64,000 nt of DNA from positions 609,001-673,000 of the forward strand of contig KZ111141.1 of assembly GCA_002077045.2 (NCBI GenBank), written 5' to 3'. This document shows, piece by piece, positions 1-10,528 of the stretch (within the stretch, counting starts at the first letter, position 1; the number at the start of each line of letters is the position of its first letter). The DNA comes from Rachicladosporium sp. CCFEE 5018. Lineage: Eukaryota > Ascomycota > Dothideomycetes > Cladosporiales > Cladosporiaceae. The notes under the pieces were generated by a model. That model was not told the origin of the DNA, made no database searches, and saw only the letters and a program-made list of their open reading frames with translations. The translations under genes were made by a program, and so were the position numbers.

Positions 1-1449
1 CGCAGTTCGCCGATTAGAAAGCGGAGATACCATTTCAAGAACGATTGGGAGTATTGCAGAGTCCGAACGATACCATGTTGTGCAAATGACCTGCCGGTAT
101 CACGTGCGCATACCGCGCTGGACGCTCTCAAGCGGTCAAGCAATTGCTGGACTGCAGAGTACAGCCCGCTACGGTACTCAGCATCGGTATCAGAATGCAT
201 GTGCGGTAGTGTTCGACGTAGACAATTAAGAGTGGAAGCAGTCAACGGCCGAGTCACAGAATGCGAGGTTATCAACAGTGATAGTCCCGCTTTCCGAGCC
301 GAGCGTGAGTCTGATGATGCCAGGTCAGCAACGAAACTGAGCGGCAAGTGGACGCGTTCGCTTGTGACGGTAGTCGCACTGTCATCGACGATCTCCACCA
401 GCCCAAGTGCTTTACCGGACTTCAGTGCACTGTATAAGAGCTCCTCGTTGACATTTCCGGACTCAAATCGCTGAGCGCCGACCTCAGAACTATGCAAGCC
501 AAGTGTCTGTAGGAATGCGACAAAGTCGGCAAGGCTGCGGTTGACTAGTACCGGGAAAATGTGCGCCTCGTACGGAAGTGTATTGTCTGGATCGCATCCT
601 AAGGCCAGAGATAGAGGTCCTGCCCATATGGGACCTGACGCTGTGACTACCCATGATGCTCCCTTGGTCGGCTCGGCTGGCGAGATGCCTTCCGCCCTGT
701 CAAGCATCACGGTCAACAGCTGTGCTACGAGCGATCCAAGATCACCTCGCGACGCCCATTGTAAGGTCCGGAACAGGAGCGTTTCGACATGATCTGAAAA
801 CGGCAGATCACTCTTTGCAGATCCAATTACGTGAGTGTACGACTTCTCGAGATCTTGGAGAGAGACAATGTCCTTCGAAAGCAAGTGCTTCAGCAGGAGC
901 AACTTGGCTTTGCTGTCGCTTTGTAGGTCTGTCGCACACAACCCAAGCACAAGCTCATCACAGAGACTTTGCACGGCCAGAGCGGCACGTCTGTCATCCT
1001 TTGACCGTCGTAACACGTCTGTCAGCGAACTCAGTAGTTGTTTCGATGACTTCGGTCGAGCGTTATGGCTTTGCTGCAGGCAGAGCCTAAGTACTCGTGC
1101 CCAGAGGTCTCTCGTCCAGAGCAGATCGCGAACGTGCGCGTTCGACGATGCCAGAATCTGATCCGTTAGTGCACACAAGGCGTTCCATGCCGCCACTCGA
1201 TGAACGACACTAGTAGATGAGACGGAGGACACAGAAAGTACTCGATCAAAGAGGTGAAGCAGCTTACTGTAACAACATCAGCATCCGAGAGTGATACTGA
1301 TGGAGCTCTTACGAACCCTAGTAGCCTTACGTGGTCTCATCTTCATGCTCAGTCGAGGTAGGTATGTGCTGCTTTACATGGCGAGCCAGATCGCGCAGCT
1401 CTGCTTCGGTAAGCAGACCTGGCTTGCTCGTGGTGTCGCCAGCCATCAT
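1..1449 (-). CDS. THADA/Trm732-like HEAT-repeat protein, N-terminal part (runs off the window)
   Basis: Two exons: 1449-1331 and 1266 to beyond base 1, with a 64-nt GT..AG intron. The start is the first ATG after an in-frame stop (ATG ATG GCT). The exon junction keeps the frame and exon 2 is open for about 420 codons to the window edge. The visible ~460 residues are helical, Leu-rich and HEAT-like. They end in the stretch FLKWYLRFLIGELR, which I recognise from fungal DUF2428 proteins just before their conserved core. In yeast the family member Trm732 partners the methyltransferase Trm7 for 2'-O-methylation of the tRNA anticodon loop; the human relative is THADA. The DUF2428 core itself lies outside the window, so the family call rests on the N-terminal resemblance. 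It shares a 332-bp upstream region with TIM23. Confidence 0.7.
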
Positions 1450-1781
1450 CTCAGCGCTGGATCGTCATCGCATGTCGAGATGTTGGAAGAATGCAGGATT
1501 CTGAGCCAGATCCATCCCGTGAAGTCCTGCTTGCGGCGCGAGTCATGCCTTCGTGGGCATCATTCCTAAATCGGCCTCGGGCACTCCCTTGTGTCCCTTC
1601 AACTTTGAGATGACCTCTGCATCACCTTTCATTGATTATTCTCTGGCGACCCCCTCATCGGCTCCTTAACAGTCATCGCTGTAGGTCATCAATCCCCAAT
1701 CGATGACGAGCCCATAGCAACCATATCCAGAATCGAACACACACCGAGGAAACACCTCTTTCCAACACGGAAGGCGCGAAG
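1450..1781. promoter_or_regulatory. Divergent intergenic region between THADA-like gene and TIM23
   Basis: A 332-bp region between two head-to-head start codons, presumably holding both promoters. No conserved TATA box or long ORF is evident. Confidence 0.5.
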
Positions 1782-2516
1782 ATGGGTGTCTGGGATGTCT
1801 TCACTGGCAGCAAATCGCAAACAGCATCGATACCCTCATCGCAAGACCTTAACGATGCGAACACACCCGGCGTCTCCTTCAATACAGTGTCTCCAAATGA
1901 TGTCGGCTCATTCATGACCTCGCCTGGGGCCTTCGATCCATCAGCCCTACACCCTTTAGCAGGATTAAATCAAGATACACTCGACTACCTTACCCTCGAC
2001 GACTCGACGCTCACAGACTTGCCTGGTGGCTCTTCATTTCTCCCATCGAGAGGATGGTCAGATGACCTGTGCTATGGCACAGGGGTGTCGTACTTGGCGG
2101 CTTTGTCGATGGGTGGCGCGTGGGGTTTGGCGGAGGGGTTGAATCGATTACCGCCTACGGCGCCACCCAAGTTGCGACTGAATTCGGTGCTGAACGCTGT
2201 GACACGGCGAGGGCCGTTCCTGGGGAACTCCGCTGGTGTCGTGGCGTTGATGTACAATGGGATCAACAGCACGATAGGATACACTCGAGGCAAGCATGAT
2301 GCCTTCAACAGTGTGGCGGCGGGAACGATAAGCGGCATGATATTCAAGGCCACGAGAGGGGTACGGCCGATGGTGATATCTGGGGCGATTGTGGGGTCGG
2401 TTGCTGGAGGATGGGCAGTAAGTCAAAACCTCTTTGGTCTGGGACATCATTTGGAGAATGGCGCTGACACATACACTTAGCTGACCAGGAAGGTGTTCTT
2501 TGACAAGGAGCAATGA
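1782..2516 (+). CDS. TIM23: Mitochondrial import inner membrane translocase subunit Tim23
   Basis: Exons 1782-2417 and 2481-2516. The 63-nt intron (GTAAGT..CTTAG) is supported because reading through gives an unrelated tail, while splicing gives a short basic end, LTRKVFFDKEQ. The protein is 223 aa, the usual Tim23 length. Residues 1-90 form the hydrophilic intermembrane-space domain, and residues ~95-210 hold the four-helix Tim17/Tim22/Tim23 membrane domain, with Gly-rich helices and the loop around TRRGPFLGNSAG. Tim23 forms the presequence translocase of the inner mitochondrial membrane and passes preproteins from the TOM complex to the matrix motor. It is divergent from the THADA-like gene. 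Confidence 0.93.
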
Positions 2517-3163
2517 AGAGCCCAGATTTCCCCAATACAGCACAACACCGCTCGAGGACATGATAGAGATAGCGGAGGCCGATACGAGCAGGGAGCCAGC
2601 GATGTGTCGACATGACCGATGCTCGGACTCCTTGCTGGGCGTGTACCAACAGCATAGACTTGGGGCATTTGTGATTCCAGCAAGGCGTTGGTCCAGGGTT
2701 GGCTTCATCTGTACAGAACCGAACAACTCTTCCCTCGACCCCTTTTCCCGATCTACAAAACAGAAGATGCGTCTGTTACTCGCGATTGGTAAGCCTCGTC
2801 GCTGCCGTGCAGGGGCAGCGTCGCTTCCAAATGCTGTCTGATGTTCTTGCTGACCTCTCCGCCATTGCCAAACCTACGCGGGATCGAGCCGACAGCCATC
2901 GCTGTAAGTTCATCTCAACTTTTCTGCACAGATCACGAGATTCAGCACAGTCTATGCGAATATTGCAGTCTATCACTACCACCTGATTCCTATATAAGCA
3001 TCGCCAGCTTTACATCTTTCGCTGCTGCCACTCACTCCACAGCTCGGGCGACACACAGCGCTTCCGGCAATGTACTCACGCTTCCAGCGTCTTAAACGAG
3101 ACCCGTCACCACCCTCCCTTGAGTTTCAGACAGCCAGGCGACTTCCTGGATGTAGACTTGTAA
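2517..3163. promoter_or_regulatory. Intergenic region with a TATA box upstream of the 519-aa gene
   Basis: No convincing gene. A TATATAAG element at 2991-2998 lies about 170 nt before the start chosen for the next gene. An ATG at 3070 opens a short frame (MYSRFQRLKRDPSPPSLEF...) that would join the downstream frame only through an impossibly short 19-nt intron, so it is treated as leader sequence or an alternative start. Confidence 0.4.
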
Positions 3164-4723
3164 ATGAAGGAGATTCAGCGACGCGAGCAGAGGGCATTGG
3201 AGCTGCAAGCTGGACGGGACCTTGAGATCAGACAAGCAACGGTTGCTGCTAGGACGCCGGTGACAACAGCTCTAAGAGCATGCATGCAGGCTGAGCGCCG
3301 TCCAGAATCGCCAAATGCGACGCAGACTGGAATGTCGAGAGACGAGCCCGTATGCGCGACGCATGAGAGAGTCTGCATTGCCCCGGTAGCGGCACAACGC
3401 CAAAACGTACACGAATGCACATCACTGACGAGAACTGAGCAGGACACAAGCTCAGAGGAACAGTCCACAATCCAGAATTCGCCGTCGCCGAAGACACAAG
3501 GGGATGACTGCATACGAGTAGCTTGCCGAGGACCCGGATCACCATCCGCCAAGACGCTGGGCAGGAGGAAAGCGGATGACATATCCCACTGCGACCCTCG
3601 GGACGGTATAGGTCCAGCTCCGAAGAAGTCAAAATCGTCTGACAGAGCCCCGGGGTATCCTGTGCGGTCTACAACCCCGACACAGAGCCGAGAGCGAGCT
3701 GTTAGCATCCCCAGCATCTCATCACTCAAGATCTCAGATCAGCCCTTCACACAGACAGCCCCGTCGCGAGAAGCTCGCCTTGATAGCGCGGGTCCAGCCT
3801 CGTCTGAGAAGATAGACAGCAAGTCACCTACCGAGAAACGCAGACCCCTTCGTCGTGAGTGCAGTAATCTAAACGATTATCTCACCCTCCAGGCACGATT
3901 CAAGAAAGTCAATGACGATCACGAAGCGACTGATGAGGAGTCTGAGCCTCCTCTCCCCTCCATTGAGGATAATCGGCTTCGCACAAGCAATGAAGCAAAA
4001 TACAAATACCACATGCTCTGGCTTGCTTCCCGCACAATCAAGGGCTGCATCCCCGACCTAGAAGCCGCCATCGCTGGCACGAAGGGGGATGCCCGAAGCC
4101 TATACGATGGCTCGACCGAACCGTTGAAAGTCGTGCTGACATGGGGCGTCCTAGACGATGCTGTCGTGTACGTCACTAAAAGACATGTCAGCGAGGCGTG
4201 GCGAACCAGGCGATGGCTGAAAGGGCGGTCTGTGAGGCTGGGATATGAGGTGCCGGAGACTGTCGTGGAGCCCATCTCGCGACCGAAGGATTGGAAAAAG
4301 AGCGGGTATTGGCAGGGCGAAGTGAAGCCGAGAGATGTGCCGACTATGGCAACCTGGTATGGGGAGCACAAGAGCATTTCGCTGGAGGTCCCGAGGATAG
4401 GCGATCGGTCTGTCGCTTCGCAGCACGGCATGAGGCGCATGGGCGTGCTCTACGCACCCGGAACGAACGCGCCAATCGAAACGCCGAAGACGAGACGCCT
4501 CACGCCCGCAGACGTGCAGCGAGGTGAGATGCCGGAGGAAGTCTGGCGGCGGCTGCAGGCGCAGCGACCTAGGCTGCGTCTGCCTCATCGGATCGGACAG
4601 ACGAGAGAGCTGGTGAGTACACAGCAGTTGCCAGCGATCAGGGTCTTTCAGCCTCGTGCGGATCCGAATGTCACGCTTTCTGAGCCGGTGGATCCAGATA
4701 AGGAGATTTTTGGGAAGTGGTAG
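3164..4723 (+). CDS. Hypothetical protein, 519 aa, disordered N-terminal half
   Basis: A single uninterrupted frame from an ATG preceded directly by an in-frame TAA. Residues 1-260 are rich in Ser, Pro, Arg and Gln and look disordered. Residues ~265-480 are more ordered, beginning near EAKYKYHMLWLASRTIKG and including a Trp-rich stretch (SEAWRTRRWLKGRSVRLGYE) and repeated Pro/Arg motifs. I do not recognise a family and no catalytic motif is evident. Length and codon use support a real gene. A TATA box lies upstream. Neighbours (TIM23, M61 peptidase) give no functional hint. Confidence 0.65.
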   Translation: MKEIQRREQRALELQAGRDLEIRQATVAARTPVTTALRACMQAERRPESPNATQTGMSRDEPVCATHERVCIAPVAAQRQNVHECTSLTRTEQDTSSEEQSTIQNSPSPKTQGDDCIRVACRGPGSPSAKTLGRRKADDISHCDPRDGIGPAPKKSKSSDRAPGYPVRSTTPTQSRERAVSIPSISSLKISDQPFTQTAPSREARLDSAGPASSEKIDSKSPTEKRRPLRRECSNLNDYLTLQARFKKVNDDHEATDEESEPPLPSIEDNRLRTSNEAKYKYHMLWLASRTIKGCIPDLEAAIAGTKGDARSLYDGSTEPLKVVLTWGVLDDAVVYVTKRHVSEAWRTRRWLKGRSVRLGYEVPETVVEPISRPKDWKKSGYWQGEVKPRDVPTMATWYGEHKSISLEVPRIGDRSVASQHGMRRMGVLYAPGTNAPIETPKTRRLTPADVQRGEMPEEVWRRLQAQRPRLRLPHRIGQTRELVSTQQLPAIRVFQPRADPNVTLSEPVDPDKEIFGKW

Positions 4724-5153
4724 TTGGACATCGTTGGAACACTAGGGCTGGAGTCTCACATGACTGTCGCTTGACTGGCATGGTACGTTCAAACGCTTGT
4801 ACTATCCGTTAGCGATAGGCTTGAGATCGAGAAGACCAGGTCGATGCTCGTGAGCTACAAGACCTGGATAATGGCGCCGCTCATCTACGCAGAGCTTACA
4901 AATGCAAGTCGTAGCGCAACTGGGGACAGCGCAAGGAGGCTTCAAGCTTCGCGACATCAGCCGTTGGCGGTTCCTTGGATACGTGAAGCGAAGTTGGGAG
5001 AAGGGGAAGGAGGTGTCAGTCGTTCCTGCCCTTGCTGGGTTCACGATCAACGCGATGTAAACAAGTGCAGATCCCGATCAGGGATCTACTTACACTATAT
5101 ACTATAGATCTATCACTTCACCGCGCTCAGACTGCGCTTTTGGAGCTGCCAAC
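4724..5153. other. Intergenic region
   Basis: No supported gene. An AT-rich stretch near 5092-5112 (actatatactatagatc) sits ~45 nt before the next ATG and could be core-promoter sequence. Confidence 0.4.
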
Positions 5154-5873
5154 ATGGCGACACCACAGCTTCGCAGTCCTCGCTTCCCAGACCCACCTCA
5201 ACCGTCACACCAGCTGATCGAGCTGCTGGATCAGTATCTGGAGCTCAAGGGCGTGATTTTCCCCAGATCCGATGCTACCAGCGAGACAACGATCGACGCC
5301 AAAGACGACGGCGCTTCTTCGCCCAGCGATCTCCTTTCAACCCACCTCGATGAGCACGACAATGACCTCGCCCGCGCAACTGCGTTGGAGCCACTCATCT
5401 ACCAAGTCCACAAGTCGCTCGACCGCCACATCCGTCAAGCTACCCTAGATCATCTAGACCACCTATACTCCGAGCTTGCCGATAGGGTGAGAGTTGAGGT
5501 CATTGAGGGGGAGGGAGGAGGTGGGGAGGGAGGGCAGGGAGGAGGTGGGGAGGATGGGGAGAACGGTTGAGGTGGGGAGGTAGAGGGCGTGATCAGGGTG
5601 AAGAGTCATATGCAGGGAGGGTGTTTGGTTAGGGGGTATGTTCGGAAGCGGCCGGCGGAGGATGCGGAGAAGGGAGGCCGGGGGAACAAGAAGAAGATGA
5701 AGATGAGTGCTGCAGGACAGGACGGCGTTATTGATCCGGCGTTGCGGCAGAGAGAGATGCAAGGAACGGCCAACGCGATGGTTGATATCGACATGAGTAA
5801 TGTGGACTTTGCGTACGCAGCTGAAAACGGAGATCACGAGGACTTCATTCGTCTTCGTAGAGACGCGCCCTGA
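5154..5873 (+). pseudogene. Hypothetical Gly/Glu-rich protein, frame interrupted by one in-frame TGA
   Basis: An open frame from ATG 5154 and a second one ending at 5873 are in the same frame. They are separated only by a TGA at 5568-5570. Without it the product would be about 239 aa: a helical, acidic N-terminus, a Gly/Glu stretch encoded by a purine tract (about 5505-5580), then a basic segment (VRKRPAEDAEKGGRGNKKKMK) and an acidic end. A GTGAGA donor at 5487 exists, but the only in-frame acceptors are GAG, so an intron removing the TGA is possible but weak. Either an unusual intron, a sequencing error in the G-rich tract, or a real nonsense mutation. Family not recognised. Confidence 0.5.
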
Positions 5874-5911
5874 TCGAGTGAAAGGTCTGTCTGCAAGCCT
5901 CTTGCTCCGGT

Positions 5912-7621
5912 CTACTTATTGGCATCGATCAGCTCGAATTGCCAGCTCTCTACTCCAGACCACGAGCGCGGTCTGTACCGAATCTGAACTTCCTCGTTGT
6001 CCCTGAGCACCACCATCTCCGTTTCCCGATTGATGTCATCAAGGACCAGGGACAGCGGTGTAGAGACCAGCGTCAGTACGTCCGTCTGGCGAAGCCCGCC
6101 CTCAACAGCAGCGCGAGACCCGGGATCCAGAACGCCCACAGTCTGATTGGGACCCTTAGGGATCAGACCCTCCTCGGGAAAGCCAAGATCGAATTGATCC
6201 TGCAGCACCGGGCGGAGATGATAGCAAGACCCTATCGTCCCTTCTCCGGGCACCAGAAGCTTGCCTCTGTAAAGAGCGTTCCACAGGTCATCTGCAGCCT
6301 TCACGCCTATCGCATCTTCGACTATATTCAGCCACGTATATATTTCACGCTCTGCTCCACTGGCCCGCCTCTGTGCCATCTCGCGCAGCAAGTCATCAAG
6401 CGAAGATTTCCCATTCGTGTGCTTCGGGACAAGCTCGCTAAGCAGGAGGAAGTACATGTATCCTCTCGAGTAGAACATGCGCTGTGCCACTTGGTCGGTG
6501 TAGAAGCCGTACGTCAATTCGGCGATTGATTTTCGCACGGCTGGGCTGGTGTAGTGCGCCGACATCTTAGCATTCACGCGCGAGACGTAGGTCTGCTCAT
6601 CGGTGATGCCGAGGGTGTGTAGCAAGCGGACGGAGTAGTACTCTGCCACGCCTTCGGGCCACCACGCGAACCAGGGATACATCGTGTTGCTTATGCCCTC
6701 AAGCGAAATGAGGACAAAGTCGTGAACCATCTCGTGGGCCAGGAACTCGAGAGCGCGTACTTCTGAGCCTCCTGGCAGAGGCATCGCGTTGTACGCGAAG
6801 ATGAAAGAGTTGTGGAATGCAGTGCCGCTTCCGCAGCGGTGCTCGTTGCGTCGGATGAAGACGCTGTATTTGTGTGCCGGAGTGCCGAAAAATTCCACCA
6901 TGCCCATACGAAGCTTATGCAGCTGCTGGCCGAGCTGAGTTGTATTCATCGGCGGCGCTCTGACCCAGAAGAGCGCGAAGTCGTCCTCGGGAACTTCGTA
7001 CGAGTCAAGCGTGCCTGCTGCAAAGACTATCTCTGCAAGCCTGATGGCAGGTGCTACAAATCTCACGTCTCCTTCACCATAGCTGCTGACGGCTCTGCTT
7101 CCAGGTATGTAGGATAAGTCCCACGACAATCGTATGTCAAGATCCTCAGTGCCACGAGGGACCGCAAGGAATCCTGCGCCGGGACCGATGAGCCCGTCAT
7201 GTTCGACCTGCACGTCCAGCAGCGGCCCACATCGAGCATAGATGTCTGCTTGGCGAGTGCGCACTGTGTAGATCAGTAGGACTTCGCCAAGAACGTCTCG
7301 ATCAGTCCGCCACTCTCTTCGCACGCCCGATGCGTCGGTGAGATCCACGGGGAATAGTGGGAGTTCGCCATAGCCGTCCCGGAACAGGACATCGCCGGTC
7401 CAGTCGTTCAGCGGAACCGCGCCGACGCTTTGCTGCGTCGTGAAGAGGGTTGAGTTCGCTTTGGTGTTGGTCGCCCAGTCAAGGTACACCTCGATGGAGG
7501 ACACACCGAGCGGGTCTATATGAGGTGTGAGGCGGAGATTGAGGATGAAGAGCTTGGGAGTCGGGGGAAGGATATTTTGTAGGAAGGGCAGGGCACGAGC
7601 GATATATTTTGGCCACTTCAT
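5912..7621 (-). CDS. M61-family (glycyl aminopeptidase-like) metallopeptidase
   Basis: One exon, 569 aa, with ATG at 7621. Residues ~20-200 form the beta-rich N-terminal domain of the M61 family. The zinc site is HEMVH at residues 296-300, with the third ligand in WPEGVAEYY (Glu ~323), as expected of gluzincins. The C-terminal part (from about residue 485, GVLDPGSRAAVEGGLRQTDV) resembles the PDZ-like domain found in this family. Bacterial members remove N-terminal Gly or Ala; fungal substrates are poorly known. No clear signal peptide, so probably intracellular. Convergent with the broken Gly-rich frame upstream on the map. Confidence 0.85.
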   Translation of the reverse strand: MKWPKYIARALPFLQNILPPTPKLFILNLRLTPHIDPLGVSSIEVYLDWATNTKANSTLFTTQQSVGAVPLNDWTGDVLFRDGYGELPLFPVDLTDASGVRREWRTDRDVLGEVLLIYTVRTRQADIYARCGPLLDVQVEHDGLIGPGAGFLAVPRGTEDLDIRLSWDLSYIPGSRAVSSYGEGDVRFVAPAIRLAEIVFAAGTLDSYEVPEDDFALFWVRAPPMNTTQLGQQLHKLRMGMVEFFGTPAHKYSVFIRRNEHRCGSGTAFHNSFIFAYNAMPLPGGSEVRALEFLAHEMVHDFVLISLEGISNTMYPWFAWWPEGVAEYYSVRLLHTLGITDEQTYVSRVNAKMSAHYTSPAVRKSIAELTYGFYTDQVAQRMFYSRGYMYFLLLSELVPKHTNGKSSLDDLLREMAQRRASGAEREIYTWLNIVEDAIGVKAADDLWNALYRGKLLVPGEGTIGSCYHLRPVLQDQFDLGFPEEGLIPKGPNQTVGVLDPGSRAAVEGGLRQTDVLTLVSTPLSLVLDDINRETEMVVLRDNEEVQIRYRPRSWSGVESWQFELIDANK

Positions 7622-8662
7622 TGCATGCTACACGCGGCTCTGTCCAAGCACACTTCTTATCTTGGCGAAGCTTACCGTACGTGAAGTGATAGCTACTGGC
7701 AAGTCTAGGTAGGTGCGCCCCGCATACGACAAGGGTGACATAATACTGCAGATGTACGGCGTATGTGCAAGCTCTGGGGATGTTTTCAAGCTGAGGAGCT
7801 TGCCATACGCAAGGCTGTACAGCTAGTTGCTCGAGAAAGCTGCACGTGCTGCGTCTGCATCGAATGATTGAGTTGCATGCTTGAAGGTCTGCTTCCACGT
7901 CGTGCAACCGAACACCGGCCTACCAGCCTCTGAATAATGATGATCAAGACACAGGAGGTCCTTACATTGCGAGCTATTGCATACTACTGCGAAACTCCCG
8001 TGAATGCCGGGCATCGCGCGCTCGATGCGCCCAGCCGCGAATTCATGTATGGAAAACAGTATAAAGTCAACATCAACCTCATCTTCTCTCAGCTGGACCG
8101 GTATGCCTTCACTGGTCCATCGCAGCGTTGCAGCCGAAGACAACTGACTTCGCGATCGTTGGTGCTCTCGGCATAACATCTTCCTGCACGCTGGACGTTG
8201 AGAAAAGGCGGAGACGGAATGCAGTGCCGTTGCGGAGACTTCCAAAACCCACTCTGCTCCTGTGCCTGACGATCTTGATTCTTCATTCTCGCATGACCAA
8301 CGTTCGGCATTGCATCTGCTTGGCGACTGAGCCGAGTCCAAGGCTCACACGCAGTCGATTGAGAGAAAGATGAACAGCACGCCTGTGATCACGCTGGCTA
8401 GACTCGCGTGGCAGGCGCTCAACATGGGCATCGCTGCAACCCGACACTACGGTCCGAATAGCCTTTGATGCGCACGTGGGTAGCCGAGCGCACGGGGAGA
8501 TAGGCGATTTCTTGTCGGGCGCTCCACAAGATGCTTTGGCCCTTGGGCAAGGTACCGTGGAAGGAGAGACATACGCACGGCCTGTGACGAGGACCTCCCC
8601 GCGCGATCGAATAGTTGCCGTTCTCGTGGACGGGGAAGCAGCTGGTCAAGTAATCGCGAGCG
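7622..8662. other. Region upstream of the M61 gene up to the first gap
   Basis: About 1 kb without a convincing gene. A minus-strand frame at 7823-8341 is open but lacks an ATG start and family resemblance. The sequence left of the gap does not continue the fucosidase gene found right of it, so the two contigs are not obviously contiguous. Confidence 0.5.
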
Positions 8663-8762
8663 NNNNNNNNNNNNNNNNNNNNNNNNNNNNNNNNNNNNNN
8701 NNNNNNNNNNNNNNNNNNNNNNNNNNNNNNNNNNNNNNNNNNNNNNNNNNNNNNNNNNNNNN
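8663..8762. other. Assembly gap (100 N)
   Basis: A run of exactly 100 N, the conventional placeholder for an unknown gap size. It is followed immediately by sequence that is repeated at 36158. Confidence 0.99.
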
Positions 8763-9663
8763 CACGGTGGTTAGTCCAGGAGAGTCGACGGTGACCTTGA
8801 CCGTGTTGTTGGCAAGTACCCACTGCTCGCCGATGTTGTTGATGACAACTTCAACGACTTGGGTCTTGTTCGTACCTTCTAGCCACCTGAAAGTCTGTTA
8901 GTATGGCAGTATACCGTTAAAGAGGTCTGGGCAATACTCACATCCGACTTGAGCGAGCGAATTGAACTTCCAAAGCGATGCCAGTTTCATTAGCTGGAAC
9001 CATGGTCACTGAGAAGATATGCAAGCGGGTTGACTGTGCAGCACCGCCAGGTCCCCCATTTGCGCCAGACGTGACGTTCGGTAACTGAATGCTGACAAGC
9101 TCCTTCGTAGCATCGAGACTGACAGTGGTCTGAAAGATCATGGTGCGATTGTAGTCAACACTGCTGTTGGTGAGAAGATGCGGGAAGATGATATCGCCAC
9201 CATATGGGTAAGGCCAGTCCCAGAACGGATCCACCAGGATCGGCGACGACGAAGTAGTTCCATCAGCGTATGTTGCATTGACAAAGCCAGTGGCTATGGC
9301 CGTCTCGGCTGCGGCGAGCATGTTGAAGCTGATGTACCGTCCTTGAGAAGGTGAAATGGTTTGGCCCTGTGCGAGTACGTTGTCGTCGCCGGTCTCGTTG
9401 TACTGAGGGAAGACATAATTGACTCCGGAGTAGGTCAAGTTTGATGGAGGCAGGTACTGGGCTGGGAATCCGGAATGGATCCCATCGAAGTCCGCATCGC
9501 CTGGTGACATTGCGAAGGCTCTGTTGTTGACCAGCCCAGAAAGGTCGACGGCGACTGTTTTGCCGCCATTGCTTGCATCATCGACGTTCTTGGGGTTGAT
9601 CACCAGGCCGCCTTGGGCCAATACAAGAGGGAATCCGACAACAAGGGGAAGAAGAGATCTCAT
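8763..9663 (-). CDS. GH29 alpha-L-fucosidase, copy A, 5' part only
   Basis: Exon 1 (9663-8942) and the start of exon 2 (8886 into the gap). Exon 1 encodes a signal peptide beginning MRSLLPLVVGFPLVLAQ and an N-glycosylation-rich beta domain. The start is placed at this inner ATG because the upstream in-frame ATG (9765) would bury the signal peptide. The 55-nt intron (GTGAGT..TTTCAG) matches the complete copy at 34162-37058 exactly. Compared with that copy the protein differs at a few residues (for example F/L in the signal peptide and K/Q near NGGKTVAVDL). Catalytic exon 3 is absent because the contig starts within exon 2. Confidence 0.85.
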
Positions 9664-10528
9664 TGTGTTACGCGGTATCGTTGAGAGAAGGTCATGAAAA
9701 AAGAGCAGTGGTTCTGGAACCGTACTTGTACTCACATTGATGTTGCGCGGTGCTGACTCCTGCATACTGCATCAGCCAAAGTATGGCTAAATGCGCCTTC
9801 ACTACCACTGGATTAGTTCGATGCTACATGACAATGATGCAGGCTACGTCGTATAACGAGAGGGGATTCGGGGTAATGATAAACCAAATGACAACCCCGC
9901 AACGGGGATCGTCGTCTTGCTTCGATGTACTGTAGCCGCTGCCGGAGCTTGTGGATGCTTTGTTCAGGACATCTCGAGATCCGCGAGGGCGTAGATGGAG
10001 TGAATTCAGTACGGCCGCCCATCTTTTTGACTTGTTACTGCAGCATCATGGGCACGTGAAGTGACCGGGCCCCTCGCTGCTCCCGAGGGTTGAACACGGG
10101 GGTAGGCTACTATCCTCTGAGCCAGGGGTGAGAGGGCAATTTGAGGCATTTCTATGCGGGAGTCGGTGCAGTCCACAACTGATCGCTCGGAGGTAGTGCA
10201 CATTAAAATCAGCAATGTGGAGGGGACGATAGCATCGGGGAAGCATCTCGATTTCCATGGAGAAACGAGCCTCCGCGCAGGTGCTTGCCAAGCTTTTGCG
10301 GCCCGCTGCCTCGAGGCGAGGTCGATCTCCACTTGCCGACACCTGCATCGTGTGCGTGCTCAGCCTCCAAAGCGGCAAGAAGTTGGTCGAGGAATGAAGT
10401 CGTGTGAGAGTCGATATCGACATCTTCTGCGCATTGGCAGTATTTGTATCGTTGCTACTTCGACGAAAGTGGGATGTGGAAGAGATTGAAGGTTTATTAG
10501 CTCAGACAACCCTAGGTACACAACCGCA
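9664..10528. promoter_or_regulatory. Divergent GH29-coronin intergenic region, copy A
   Basis: 865 bp between head-to-head starts. No gene seen. It is the most diverged part of duplicated block 1. Confidence 0.5.

Noticed and set aside
2148..2726. 192-codon minus-strand frame over TIM23
   Set aside because: Antisense to conserved TIM23 codons.
7823..8341. 172-codon minus-strand frame upstream of the M61 gene
   Set aside because: Opens with TTG, no recognisable domain and no intron joining it to M61; could still be a fragment of an unknown gene.
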